The position numbers and the translations under genes were made by a program. A stretch of 64,000 bases of DNA from Pampus argenteus (taxonomy: Eukaryota; Chordata; Actinopteri; Scombriformes; Stromateidae), in NCBI GenBank assembly GCA_036937835.1, contig CM072862.1:24759001-24823000 (forward strand), given 5' to 3'. Below, piece by piece: positions 1-10,818 of the stretch (within the stretch, counting starts at the first letter, position 1; each line of letters starts with the position of its first letter). The notes below the pieces were generated by a model. That model was not told the DNA's origin and searched no databases. It saw only the letters and a list, made by a program, of their open reading frames with translations.

Positions 1-1415
1 GGCTCCGTCGTTGGAGAGGAGACAAGCGAACGGAGTCAGAAGAGAGATGGAGAGAAAAAACACAAACCAAAAAAAAAAAGAAAAAGAAAGAAAGGCAGCA
101 GTGACGGCTCGCTTCAGTGACGGCTCAGCCTGTGAGTGCACAGGCTGAAACACGCTGCGTTGTGCTGCTCTGTGCTGCGCTGCCTCTCTCCCTCTCTGCT
201 AAGCAGCAGGTGTGGCTTAGATCAGGACTGACATATGTGGAGAACAGCTCAACATTTACTCAGTCTGCTCCTCCAGCCTCCTCCAGCCTCCTCCCTTCTT
301 CTTCTTCTTCTTCTCTTCCACTGTGGTCTTATTTCCTCCCTCCTGTTCATCTAAAGGAAGCGTTTTTAATCTGTATCTGCAGCTCAGTGTGTCACAGCAG
401 CAGCAGTTTGTATTTGTTGATGAAGGAGAGAAATCATCGTCTTGAAAATGAGGGAATCACTCACAGACAAAATGAAATGTGCAGCACGCCTCACATTTAA
501 CCCTGATTAAACACAGCTGTGACAGATCTCTCAACAGGTGATGTCACCTTACCGAGGGAGTAACCCCTCATCAGACCTCGTTGTAGCGGCTGTAATTACA
601 TGCACGTAAAACTCTGTCTACATTTGAGCGGTAAACACAACGATTTTAAAGCTTTTCTTTTTGCTCAGAAATCTTCTCTTATATCAGAGAAGCTCAAGCT
701 TTTTGAACCAGCAGCTTTGCATTTGTCCACATGACGAGCAGCCAGAGACAACAGACTGATGGATGGTCTCTGGCTCTTTCACTCAAAATCAATATAATCT
801 ATAAGAAAACGCTTGTTGAAAAGGCTTCATTAAGTAACTATAACCAGATGATGACAGAGGAAATGTTGTATTAATAGACTCCCCCCTTTTTTATTTTTTT
901 TTTAAATATGAGGTTGGCCAATTAGTGGACTAGTGTCAGATCAGCCCGACTCCCAGCAGGCTTAGCGAGAGCTGCTAAGGCGTTGAACCAAAGAAAAAAA
1001 GAGAGAAATAATTAAAGAATTGCATTTTCTTCTCTTGTCGTCCATCACCAGTTAATAAGACCAGAGTCATTTGATTTGTAAAGATCTTTATACATGTACA
1101 TCCTGCTTTCCTGGATGCTTTAATTTAATCAAAATCCTGTTTCGTTAATTCAAGCTGTAAATTATAAAGGACTCGGTTTGTTAGGTGTGACAGCATAGCC
1201 TAAAACAATACTTATAATATAATGGAAATCCAAGATGTTTCAGTCAAGATCAATAATCAACCTCCTGGTGGCGCTAGAGAACGTCTATGGTAACGTTGGT
1301 GGTAGAAACGATCAACAGACGGAAAAACTAAAAATCTGACTGAAAACCTTGAAAAGAGGAGAAAACATCCTAAACACAGAAGCTGTTTACCACAATACAA
1401 AGCAAACTAATTATT
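1..1415. other. Gene-free start of window, purine-rich at the edge
   Basis: No recognisable gene. The first 100 bases are strongly purine-rich on the plus strand (a pyrimidine tract about 90 nt long on the minus strand). A 127-codon frame begins at 117, but its middle is low-complexity Ser/Pro from CCT/TCT repeats and it matches no family I know. The rest is A/T-rich single-copy DNA with short homopolymers, including a T run near 885-903. Confidence 0.6.
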
Positions 1416-1437
1416 ACACACACACACACACACACAC
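1416..1437 (+). repeat. (AC)11 microsatellite
   Basis: Uninterrupted AC dinucleotide tract, read directly. Confidence 0.97.
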
Positions 1438-1562
1438 TCTATTCTCATTGACTTTCTAAGAGCAACGATTTAATCTAACAGAGGATGTGTTTAGTATGTT
1501 AATCTTAATCCTGTTACATTAATCCTAAATTATGTAAATACTGATATCTGATTATGATTTAG

Positions 1563-1597
1563 GTGTGTGTGCGTGAGTGTGTGTGTGTGTGTGTGTG
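1563..1597 (+). repeat. Interrupted (GT)n microsatellite
   Basis: GT tract broken by GCGTGA about a third of the way in. Confidence 0.95.
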
Positions 1598-1724
1598 CAG
1601 GTCCATTTTATTAATTTATTTTTTTAGCTGTGTATCGTACCTGTTTCTAATTTGCTTCAATGGGTTTCAGCCTCATCGTTAAAACGCTGCGGATCACGCT
1701 ATGCAGCAGCAACATTAACTAACT

Positions 1725-1815
1725 CATATAAGAAACATACATGATCTGCAGCCCACCAGCCTTCAGATGAAATACATATAAGAAACATACATGATCTGCA
1801 GCCCACCAGCCTTCA
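1725..1815 (+). repeat. 50-bp-period tandem duplication
   Basis: Two identical 41-bp copies (1725-1765 and 1775-1815) start with CATATAAGAAACATACATGA and end with CCACCAGCCTTCA. They are separated by 9 bp (GATGAAATA). Perfect identity suggests a recent local duplication or replication slippage. Confidence 0.97.
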
Positions 1816-1826
1816 TACGTCATTCT

Positions 1827-1827
<1 letters not shown>

Positions 1828-1859
<32 letters not shown>
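1828..1859 (+). repeat. (TAA)n microsatellite
   Basis: About ten consecutive TAA units directly after the 50-bp-period duplication. Confidence 0.97.
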
Positions 1860-1860
<1 letters not shown>

Positions 1861-2370
1861 CAGCAGCAGGCAGAGCGGAGCATTAACATAACAAGGAAAA
1901 ACTCGTATTATTTTCCGCTCTGTGATGGTAAACATGTCTCTCAGATCACGAGCAGGAACAGTACGGTGTTCGGTGTGATTTATGGAGCAACCTTTTGAAG
2001 ATACCTGATGACAGTCCGGCAGCAGTCTAATAATAGAGCCGCTTTAGCAGTAAATGGGAGGTATTGACAGTAATAACTAGGACGCCCACTGGCTGCTCTG
2101 CTGTGTGTTTATACTGGATAATAAACATGTGTGTGGGGTAGATGGTGGCTGTACGCTCTGTAGAGTTATGGAAAGATACTAAATACTAGTTTATGGACAC
2201 ACACATTAAATTAAATTATGTTTTTTTTACTGTTTTCCTGATTGTAAGTGTGGTCGATATGATTGGCTGTTAAATGGATAAATAAAGGAAGTTAAGACTA
2301 TAACCTGCAACATCAGCAATGGTTTATTAATTCATCAAACTACTCTACCTGTATATTTTAATATTTATGC

Positions 2371-2374
<4 letters not shown>

Positions 2375-2429
<55 letters not shown>
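2375..2429 (+). repeat. (CA)27 microsatellite
   Basis: Uninterrupted CA tract. Its translations are Thr-His on plus and Val-Cys on minus, which explains the long stop-free frames here. Confidence 0.97.
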
Positions 2430-2431
<2 letters not shown>

Positions 2432-2569
2432 TCATTAGCCGAGTTAGCGGTGCAGAACAAGCGGGCTCTGACTGACAAGGGCGTCACTAACTGGAGCAAC
2501 GGCCTGACATTTCCACCATGACAGCAGGATCTACAACCTGACCTACACACACACACTGGTCTGTTTGCT

Positions 2570-2583
2570 CACACACACACACA

Positions 2584-2661
<78 letters not shown>
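2570..2661 (+). repeat. Long (CA)n microsatellite with one interruption
   Basis: About 46 CA units with a single CAGA interruption near 2583. It lies 140 bp from the preceding CA tract, forming a microsatellite cluster. Confidence 0.97.
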
Positions 2662-2662
<1 letters not shown>

Positions 2663-2779
2663 GTCATTTATGATAACGAACAGTGGCAGCGCTGTAAGGA
2701 TGTCTGCGATGTCCAGCAGGGCTTTGGCACAGCTCAAGAGACGCCAAGCGACACAACACAAAACAGCACACAGTCACAA

Positions 2780-2782
<3 letters not shown>

Positions 2783-2810
<28 letters not shown>

Positions 2811-2812
2811 CA
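2783..2812 (+). repeat. (AAC)10 microsatellite
   Basis: Trinucleotide AAC tract, read directly. Confidence 0.96.
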
Positions 2813-2950
2813 TCTACTACGTATTAAGCCCAAGAGGATGAGCTGAGTCGGCCTGGAGGACGAGAAATGAGCCTGATTAGTTTATGAAACATGAAACACG
2901 AGACGGAGAAGATACACAGGCGAGGACACAAAGGGAGTAAACTGACAGGA

Positions 2951-2972
2951 GTGTGTGTGTGTGTGTGTGTGT
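2951..2972 (+). repeat. (GT)11 microsatellite
   Basis: Uninterrupted GT tract, opposite in orientation to most CA tracts here. Confidence 0.96.
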
Positions 2973-3532
2973 CAGTTTGGATCCTGCTGAGTGTGTTAGT
3001 GCCCTCGTGAAGCTCCAGCTGTGGCGTGTGTTTGTCTGTGTGATCTAAATGGGTCTGTGGAGCAGTGGGGTGGGGGCCATCCTGTCACCTTCCTGTCACA
3101 TGTCACATGTCACCTGCACAGGTCATCACTGTTGGTTTAGAGGGAGAAAAATCCACCTTAACAAGTCATTTAGTCCAACATTGAGTCTTTAAAACTTCCT
3201 TTTATAAGAAAATATGTCATATTTTTGTAGTTTGGGCAAATATTTCTATCTATTGATATAATATTACAAACTAAACTAAAGCAATGACTGACGAGATATT
3301 TACAACAGTTTGGGTAATAATTTTAATATTCATTTCTGTCCTCTTCCAATAATTTGACTCCTGACTCCCTTTTCAGGAACGGAGAGCAAAAACTATGTTG
3401 TAATAAACCTTTAAGAAAGTCACTAATTCTGATGGTGTAATCAATTAATCAATCAATCAATCATAGTAACGTTTTGCACTTTTTTCTCAGTGCAGTTTTT
3501 CTTGTTTTGTGAATTCATATCTTGAATAAGAA

Positions 3533-3555
3533 GATTATAGATTATAGATTATAGA
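3533..3555 (+). repeat. Three copies of a 7-bp unit
   Basis: ATTATAG is repeated three times head to tail. Confidence 0.85.
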
Positions 3556-3695
3556 CAGATTAACTTCAACCATTAATGACCTGAAACATCATTCTAATCT
3601 GAATCCAGGTCTTCAGTCTGAAACAGTCCTCGCTGTCTTCTTCTCTTTTGAGGTCGAAAACACAAACCGGTCCTCACAAAGGATAAAAGTACAAG

Positions 3696-3699
<4 letters not shown>

Positions 3700-3749
<50 letters not shown>
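3700..3749 (+). repeat. (AC)25 microsatellite
   Basis: Uninterrupted AC tract. Confidence 0.97.
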
Positions 3750-3750
<1 letters not shown>

Positions 3751-3831
3751 CCCTACTTCATGACCAAAATTGAAAACATGAGTGCAAACTCATAAAAAAT
3801 ACACTTACATGCACATTAACACACGTACAAG

Positions 3832-3919
3832 TACACACACGCTCACACACACACACACACACAGACAGACACACACACACACACACACGCTCACACACAG
3901 ACACACACACATACACACG
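3832..3919 (+). repeat. Compound CA-rich microsatellite
   Basis: Imperfect CA repeat with regularly spaced ACAGAC and ACGCTC variants. A related GTGTGCATGT-type tract follows at 4028-4083. The stop-free frames across it on both strands come from the repeat. Confidence 0.93.
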
Positions 3920-4186
3920 GTAAAACGAGACAGAGGAGACAGCAGCACCCAAACAACAGTCGCCCTGCAGTAAACTGGGGTGACAGATAAGGAAACCGGG
4001 GAAGTCAGCACAGCCACAGCTCCGAGGTGTGTGTGCATGTGTGAGTGTGCGTGCATGTGTGTGTGCATGTGTGTGTGTGCATGTCCTACTTTAGATCAGC
4101 GGAAGGACTTTAACATCATAGGTGGAGAAAGTGAAGCAGAAACACAATAAACTGTCTCCTCACTCACTTCTTAATGAAGCCCCCCC

Positions 4187-4226
4187 CACACACACACACA
4201 CAGACACACACACACACACATACACC
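4187..4226 (+). repeat. (CA)n microsatellite after a C run
   Basis: A C run followed by CA units with one CAGA interruption. Confidence 0.93.
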
Positions 4227-4337
4227 CAACTTACACAACAACTACAACTTCTAGGAACCTTCCTTATGTGATGTTAACATTTCCAGACATTCAGACAGTT
4301 TCAGCTACTCGACAAAGAGAGACAGCGGTGAATATTT

Positions 4338-4366
4338 AATGAATGAATGAATGAATGAATGAATGA
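4338..4366 (+). repeat. (AATG)7 microsatellite
   Basis: Seven consecutive AATG tetranucleotides. Confidence 0.96.
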
Positions 4367-4507
4367 GGGGATGAAGAGGACACCTAATGTTTGCCTCGAA
4401 GCGCTGCTGATCTTAGAGAAAAGTTCCAAATGATATATTTAGTCAATATTAGCTGATCTGACCTCCTTTATGCTTCCCAGTGTTGTGAGCGTGGCCTAAA
4501 TACCCAA

Positions 4508-4658
4508 AACACTGGCCCCCGCCCACCAGCAAGCGGAGAACACAGGCCCCCACCCACCAGCAAGCGGAGAACACAGGCCCCGCCCACCAGCAAGCGGAGA
4601 ACACTGGCCCCGCCCACCAGCAAGCGGAGAACACAGGCCCCGCCCACCAGCAAGCGGC
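4508..4658 (+). repeat. Five-copy 30-31 bp GC-rich minisatellite
   Basis: Five head-to-tail units start at 4508, 4539, 4570, 4600 and 4630. Each begins AACAC(A/T)GGCCCC and carries CACCCACCAGCAAGCGGAG or a GCCCACC variant of it. The first two units have one extra C (31 bp); the others are 30 bp. Copies alternate ACTGG and ACAGG, which suggests duplication of two-unit blocks. Minus-strand frames here translate as a repeated Cys-Trp-Trp motif, a repeat artefact rather than a gene. Confidence 0.97.
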
Positions 4659-4796
4659 ATTCAACTCAACCAGACTCTGTTCCTTAGTGGAGAAAAGGAA
4701 TAATCAATACGGCTGAGATTAAAATATTGCAGCATGTAACAGCGCTGCAATAAACCGGCCAGTGAAATGTGAGCCCCGAGGCTTAAATAGCAATTA

Positions 4797-4833
4797 CCTC
4801 CCTCCCTCCCTCCCTCCCTCCCTCCCTCCCTCC
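4797..4833 (+). repeat. (CCCT)9 microsatellite
   Basis: Tetranucleotide CCCT/CCTC tract. A purine-rich plus-strand stretch (4889-5015) follows. Confidence 0.97.
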
Positions 4834-6359
4834 AATACTGCTGTGACACAAAATCACTTTCTGCTGTTTTCTGAGTGATGAAATAGGACAGAAAAAAGGG
4901 GAGACAGACAAGGACAGAGACGCTTTTTAAGAAAGAGAAGAAGAAAAAGGGAAGAGAAACAGAGATGGAGATGGAAAATGAGGAATACAGGAAGGAAAGG
5001 AAGGAAGATACAGGATACAGGACGGAGAAGAGGCTGATAGATGGCAGGTCAACTCCTGCTGCTTCTGTCCCAGATTGATAAATGGCTGCAGAAACAGTAC
5101 GAATATCAGATATCACAAATGTGAAAACTGGATTTGTAGTTGCAGAAGATTAGATTCAGCTATAAACACAGTACATATGGGGAATATATGTATGTGTATG
5201 TGTAAATAAATAATATAGACTCATTTACAAGAGCTTTTATTTTAGTAAATGTCTATCTGCTGTAAAACACACAACAGATAAATTAAATTTCATCTCCGTC
5301 ATATTAGAGGGGACTCTGAAACACCCATGTTTTTAAAAAAGCACTCTTTCATCCTGACAGATTTCTGTATTTATCCACATACTCCATACATCCACACTAT
5401 AACTACATCCAACAAAACTTTGTAGAGCACATTAACACAACTAACGGCTCATTATTTCGGCGGTTTGGATGCAGGAAACGAAGAAACTGGAGCGAAAACA
5501 GTCACACAGACGACCAAAGCTATTAAATGAATAATGAATGCTCAGTCATGCAGCACATACAGTACGGATACAGTATATTCAACAGAGCATTAATAAGAGG
5601 AGGATGTTTGTTGACGCATGCAACCAAAAAAAAGGACTTTTATAAATAAGATCAAATATCAACTGCGAGCATGTGATGCAGACGCAGGACACACACAGAC
5701 GGGAATTAAAGGGAGCAGAGATTAGTGCAGGATAAAAAATAAAATAAAATAAATGCTAATGTGATTCAGGTTTTATCGAGGTGACTGTTTGCGTCGATGC
5801 ATTATTCATTGAACGCTACAGAACAAGTCAGTATTTATATGAGGTATCATTCCTCAACAGCAGCAGGAGGAAGAACTGCACCGGTGCGTTTCTGCTCGGC
5901 TCTGGTAGAAACGTGGCTGCAGTGAGTGTGTGCATAATCCCACTTTTCTATCATCAGCTGCTCGGGATAATGAGTTTTAGTAATTTGAACAAACTCGGGG
6001 TTTAAATGTATCTGGAGGACTTTATAATTTATAGATTTGTCCAAATAATAGTGTTTTTTTTTTATTATATTCAACCTGTAATCAGGTATTTTTGTCTTTT
6101 CCGTCTGATTTAATGTTTTAAATTGTTGCTGCAGATGTAAACCTCAGGACGCTGAGCTGCTCCAACATGCAATGTGAGCTCTGCTGTTTTTAAAAGAGCC
6201 GTCGTACTCCACCCAAACTCTTTCTAATATCAACCATCCTGCAGGCTTGAAAGGTGCAGCTTCATTTAACCTATAACAGAACCACGGAGACGACCAAATA
6301 TACACAACATCCAATTTTGTTAGTATGTATGTCTTTAAATATGATCACATATGACCTGA
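4834..6359. other. Gene-free single-copy A/T-rich DNA
   Basis: No exon with convincing splice sites was seen. The stretch holds short homopolymers, an AAAAT run near 5737-5752 and a T run at 6053-6062. Confidence 0.5.
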
Positions 6360-6479
6360 ACAGACCCCGGTTCGATTCCCGGCTGACCGAACCGTACCTC
6401 TACTCTCTTTCCCCTATGTTTCCTGTGCCTCCACAGTCAAATAAAACGTATGAAACGCTCAAACAATAATCTTTAAAAT
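6360..6479 (+). mobile_element. 3' part of a tRNA-derived teleost SINE (degenerate)
   Basis: ACCCCGGTTCGATTCCCGGC near 6364-6383 matches the Pol III B box and T-arm of a tRNA-like SINE head (GGTTCGATTCC is a perfect B box). About 40 bp on comes a pyrimidine-rich body (CTCTACTCTCTTTCCCC, then TTTCCTGTGCCTCCACAG). It closes with TCAAATAAAACGTATGAAACGCTCAAACAATAATCTTTAAAA. From memory, this resembles the tail shared by widespread teleost tRNA-SINEs (CAAATAAAGGC...GCCCAAAAAATAATCTTTAAA), with several changes. No A box is evident upstream, so the copy is 5'-truncated or decayed. The family name is uncertain. Confidence 0.6.
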
Positions 6480-6764
6480 TGATTCAATCTGCATCTGAAC
6501 AACTAATATCTTCACTTCCCTCCTAACAGAGACACATGCTGACGCGTAGACGGGTGCGTCAATGCATATGCACATACACATATTTTAAAGATTCATCTCA
6601 CAGCACCCTCAAACTGCGCTCGAACTCCCATCTGGTCGACATATGTGAGCGTCTGTTGAGAGACCCCGTGTTTGACAGAAACTCACACTCAGCCGAATCT
6701 AAAACTAGCGAAACTCCTGAAGAAACAACACGGGACACAGAAACGAACAAAAAGCATCTCTTAC

Positions 6765-6840
6765 CTGCGACAAGAAGATCACACAGCATCACACACGGGG
6801 AGGACGGATGGGAGCAGGAAAAAGAAAAGGAGAGAGAAAT
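6765..6840 (-). other. Candidate recursive splice site (3'SS directly abutting 5'SS)
   Basis: On the minus strand, a pyrimidine tract (complement of about 6790-6840) leads through CTTCTTGTCGCAG at 6765-6777 directly into GTAAGAG. A splice acceptor that abuts a consensus donor is the layout of recursive-splicing (ratchet) points in very long vertebrate introns. Alternatively it is the donor of a tiny exon starting at an ATG near 6791 (frame MLCDLLVA, then a split codon). The tract nearest the AG is only moderately pyrimidine-rich, so this could be chance. Confidence 0.3.
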
Positions 6841-7159
6841 GTTAGTAATGAGCAGTGAGTTATATCAGATATAAATTCATTTTAAATGTTTTAATGAAAG
6901 TGAGATGGTTGAAAGACATTTTGATCATGTTCCCATGACTTCTAATTCCTTTAATGACGTAGCTATAAGCAAGTCATAAAAACAACTGAAACACATTTAA
7001 GACTGAAACAATTATGAGGAATGCCTGATGTTGCAGAATAAGCACTCTTAAAAAGCTCTTTGGACCTATTTTCTTCGAGCTACCATCCAGCAGGAAGGAA
7101 AAGGAATCAATAAAACACTCTGATGTACTGATTTTATCCATCGTTCTACAATACGGGGT

Positions 7160-7420
7160 TGCACACGGCAAAGCGTATCAGTAAACGAGGAGGTGTGATT
7201 GGCCCGCAAACGGCCCGAAACCACTGAGGGAGCCACCCGTCACGTTTACGACCTGTTTCTGCCTGCAGGGTGCCAGGGCTGAAATGTGCAGCCAAGTGCT
7301 GCCCACCCAGCTTAGCCCCACTTACTCACAGCTTCCATTCAAGAGGTAATGCCGTTTTCACGGTGATGTAAAGCCAATAAAAAGCTGTTTTTTTACGGCA
7401 GGCAAATTCAGACCAAAAGT
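7160..7420. other. Candidate conserved noncoding segment
   Basis: Complex, repeat-free DNA of moderate GC, carrying a reversed CCAAT (GATTGG), GC-rich blocks and no credible coding frame. This composition contrasts with the surrounding A/T-rich DNA. Conservation is inferred from texture only. Confidence 0.25.
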
Positions 7421-7689
7421 ACTTGTGCATACCTGTGAGGAGAGGAGAGAAAGTGAGGAATAACTCTCCAATGAGGACGCTCGAAAAGGCAAACAGGAAA
7501 TTAACACCACCACAAACAACAAATAAGAGTCCTAATGTAAGCATATTGGTTACAGAGAGAGAGGAAATCAAGCCTGAGGCCTCATTTCCTGCCTCGAGGC
7601 TTTGATGGAAACTCAAGGGTTACTAACTGAATTTTATGAAAAGTTGTTAAAAAGAAAAAAAAACCCATAAAAAGTTTGAAAGCAGGACA

Positions 7690-8140
7690 ATGTTCAAAGC
7701 CACACAGCTCGGGAAGAGGAAACACATCGGCTCCGCGCCACGAAATGAAAGAGCAATTAAAGGTTCTAATTTGGCCGAGGTTGGCGGGGATGTTTCCAAT
7801 CGAGGGGTTGCACCGCAAGCCGGTGAATAAAACAAAGAGCGGTAGCCTGCCCAGACACTTAAAAAAACCGAGCGCGGACGATTTATGAACGCTATGAAAA
7901 TCTGATTCGTGCTTATGTGAAGCGTACGCGCGTGTTTCTGTAAGTGTTTCTAAGAGTGCAGTTTGCGGATGTAAACGGACAAACACACACACATGGCATT
8001 CAAACATCAACGCTGCTTTTCAGCGCGGCTAATTGGCCAAGCTTTACCGCGGAAATCCCCCACCACCACCCCAGACGAAAACTGTAAAAAGGTCCACGGG
8101 TCAACGTGAGCCAATCCGACTCCACACAGAGACACCGATG
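7690..8140. promoter_or_regulatory. CpG-rich candidate regulatory segment
   Basis: About 21 CpG dinucleotides fall within 7711-7935, far denser than its neighbours. Motifs such as GAGCAATTAAAGG, GGCTAATTGGCC and CCGCGG are present. No TATA box or credible exon was seen. It may be a CpG-rich enhancer or an alternative promoter. Minus-strand frames across it are short and unlike any family I know. Confidence 0.35.
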
Positions 8141-9197
8141 ATCTGGATGTGCTTTCCTGTTCTCGTTTAAATGCGGCTGTTTTTCTACACTAACAGAGGA
8201 GCCTGCTTTTAGTGTAACAACGTAAAAGAAAGTTTATCCTCAATGAAATAATGAATGCTGAGTATTGTTGACACTGATCAGGATTTATGTTGTCAGGACT
8301 AAAGGTAAACTCACACACCTGAGCTTGTGACGTGCAGGTAAGAAAGGAAAAGCCACAAATCTTCTCATGAAAGGTTTTTATTTTAATCCTGACGAAGGCC
8401 AGATGTGTCAAAATCTTCATATTCATTAGATTAAATGATGGTTTTCTATTTTTTACTAAAAACTGCACTTCTAGATCTTCAAATTCACAGCATTTGGTCT
8501 GAAAAGCTTTATTCCGTTCAACATATTCGACAAGAAACGGGCGTTTTATTTTTAAAATCCAATCATGCTTACAAAATAAAGCGCCTCATTTGAGTTTCTA
8601 GCTTTCTAGCAACATCTGCATTTGTTTAATGTGATTGTTCTGCTTCTACACCTGGAAGCCGCCACCGACCGGTACGATACGCAGTTACTTTCATTCATTT
8701 GTAAAACATTAAAACAGGATTATGAAAATGAAATTATCTAAACCCAAATAACCCGATTGTTGCATTTTAAAAATCAAACCCTGCGTCATTCACATTCAAA
8801 TCTTAATGGTATTGTCCTTGACTACTCTTTCAACCACTAAGTAGGGAGAGCCAGTGTTGCTTTTTCCCAGCAGCAGATGCTACTTTAAATGCACCTCTAC
8901 TGTTTCTGACAGCAGCAATCTGGAGATCAGATTAGAAGGTGTGCTCTTTTATCGGTAAGCAATCCTTTAAAGAGCTTAGCGAGTGGGTTCGGTCTGCCTC
9001 CGACAGCGTGCTGGGTCAGGAAGGCACCCCGCTCCATGTCGCCCACTCTCCGCTCGGTGCTAATCCTGTTTCCTGCAGAGTATTCGTGCCAACCAAGCAG
9101 TAAACATTCAGCCACAGACAACAAGCAGCAAAGACCTGAGCAGGACTGGAAGGAGAAGAGAGGCGTCAGCGTTTATTCTTTATGTCCTGACAGTCCG

Positions 9198-9198
<1 letters not shown>
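8141..9198. other. Gene-free single-copy stretch
   Basis: No gene and no large repeat. One plus-strand CAG|GTAAGA donor-like site lies near 8339, but every frame upstream is closed by stops within about 50 bp. Confidence 0.5.

Positions 9199-9238
<40 letters not shown>
9199..9238 (+). repeat. (AC)20 microsatellite
   Basis: Uninterrupted AC tract. Confidence 0.97.
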
Positions 9239-9241
<3 letters not shown>

Positions 9242-10037
9242 TGATCATCTGTAAACTGGCATCTAAAGAATTTAAAATGTGAAGCACAATAACACAAAAA
9301 AACGCTTCATAACCTCCAAATATCTGGATTATATGGTGACGATATGTGATGTGATTTCCCTTTACGTTCATTTAAAACATGCAAACGTCAAAATCAATGC
9401 AGCAGAGGACAAGACATCCGACTCCTGAATCCTACACTTCCCATAATGCAACTCAATTACATCCTTTATTAGATGCTGCTACATGTTTTACAGTAAAACT
9501 ACACATAACAAGCACAATGTGTAAAAATCAGTTCCAGTTTTACAATTATAGCACACAGAAAGTTAAAAATTCAAAAGAAGCTGCTTTTTATCCTTGGTTT
9601 GTCTTTACCGCCAGCAGATTTACTCAGCAGTGAAGTGACTGTGACAGATAAAGAGGCCCGGCCTGCGCCCTTCTCATCATGCAGAAGGGTGACCGTCACA
9701 ACAGCACGAGACAAAGCGAGAAAAACACACAAAAAACGAAGACACCCGTACTAAATATCCATGAAATGATCCTGAAAAACCCACTGAAAGGCAAAATGCC
9801 CAAACAAACAGAAGGAGAGAGTCGGACAGGGCGAAGGTACAACAAAAAAAAAAAAGGATAGAAAAGAAGAGGAAGAGATGGAAGGAGGGAGAGAAACAAC
9901 GAAGAGGAGGGAAGCGCTGGATCGTGCTGGTTTGCGCTGGGAGCCACGGAGGCCCGAAGCGTTCTTTACAAGCCTCAACCATGTCAGATCACATCAGTGT
10001 CGCTGCCAGCTACTTCCTCCCTACACATATATGGAAC
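9239..10037. other. Gene-free, with a purine-rich block
   Basis: An A run with a G/A-rich plus-strand block at 9840-9915 makes several spurious minus-strand hydrophobic frames. No gene is supported. Confidence 0.5.
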
Positions 10038-10055
10038 CACACACACACACACACA
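10038..10055 (+). repeat. (CA)9 microsatellite
   Basis: Short CA tract, read directly. Confidence 0.93.
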
Positions 10056-10158
10056 AATATGCAACATCACATATCTACACAGAAGTCGAACCTTGAAAAA
10101 AATGCTTTTCTCAAACCTCATGCAGCCCCTGTGGTCCAATTTCACAGCTTAGAGAAGC

Positions 10159-10183
10159 CACACACACACACACACACACACAC
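10159..10183 (+). repeat. (CA)12 microsatellite
   Basis: Uninterrupted CA tract. Confidence 0.95.
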
Positions 10184-10805
10184 GATGGCTGTTAAACATG
10201 GACATATAAAGGTAATCATGTTTGTTGGCTGAATCGTTTGGGTGATACTGAGAGTGACAAGCAGCCAGCTCCCTGATCTCCCCGAGGATTTTGCCACAAA
10301 TACCCTCCGTTACCATCCTCCCGTCTCTTTCTACTCCCTCCATTAGGATCATGTGTGACCCAGTTCAGCTCTGTCTTTCTATTTCTCTCCATTTCTCCTA
10401 TAACAGAGGCTAAATTTTCCCGAGGAGGAGCACATCAGCAGAGCAGCAGCCTCGGCTCTGACTGCCCGCCTGAGGATGACTACGGCACAATACCACGACC
10501 GCATTTTAAGGATTTTTTTTTTTTTTGACCCAGCAAACATGTTTTTTTTTTTTAAATCTAGTCTTGATCTCTGATGGTTTCAAAGCCAAGATAAATGTAA
10601 TGCATCATATCCCCAGTAACCTTATCTTTTTGGGTAACCTGCAACCCTCATTCTTACAAAATATGTTAAATACAAATAATTTACTTATTCATACATTTTG
10701 ATTTCAGTCCAGGATGTGTGACATCCTTACAGCGGTTGAGGGTAGATTTTTTTTTTTGGCTTTTGACGCCACAGATCTGGGTTCAGGTCCTTTTTTGTTG
10801 CAGCA
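10184..10805. other. Gene-free DNA with three T-rich runs
   Basis: T runs near 10512-10526, 10542-10553 and 10749-10758. No coding signal. Confidence 0.5.
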
Positions 10806-10818
10806 CACTTTAGTTGTC
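10806..10818 (+). repeat. Left target-site duplication of the 5S-SINE
   Basis: CACTTTAGTTGTC is repeated exactly at 11053-11065. Perfect 13-bp direct repeats tightly flank the SINE, the hallmark of LINE-driven retroposition, and indicate a fairly young insertion. Confidence 0.95.

Noticed and set aside
117..500. 127-codon plus frame near the left edge
   Set aside because: Signal-peptide-like start by eye, but the middle is TCT/CCT low complexity. No promoter or splice evidence.
1260..1285. CTCF motif at CTCCTGGTGGCGC
   Set aside because: Two mismatches to the core on the reverse strand. Too weak to annotate.
4508..4658. CRISPR-like array
   Set aside because: The 30-31 bp units are adjacent, with no unique spacers. 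This is a minisatellite in a vertebrate genome.
8280..8345. Plus-strand exon ending CAG|GTAAGA
   Set aside because: All three frames hit stops within about 50 bp and no pyrimidine tract precedes a suitable AG.
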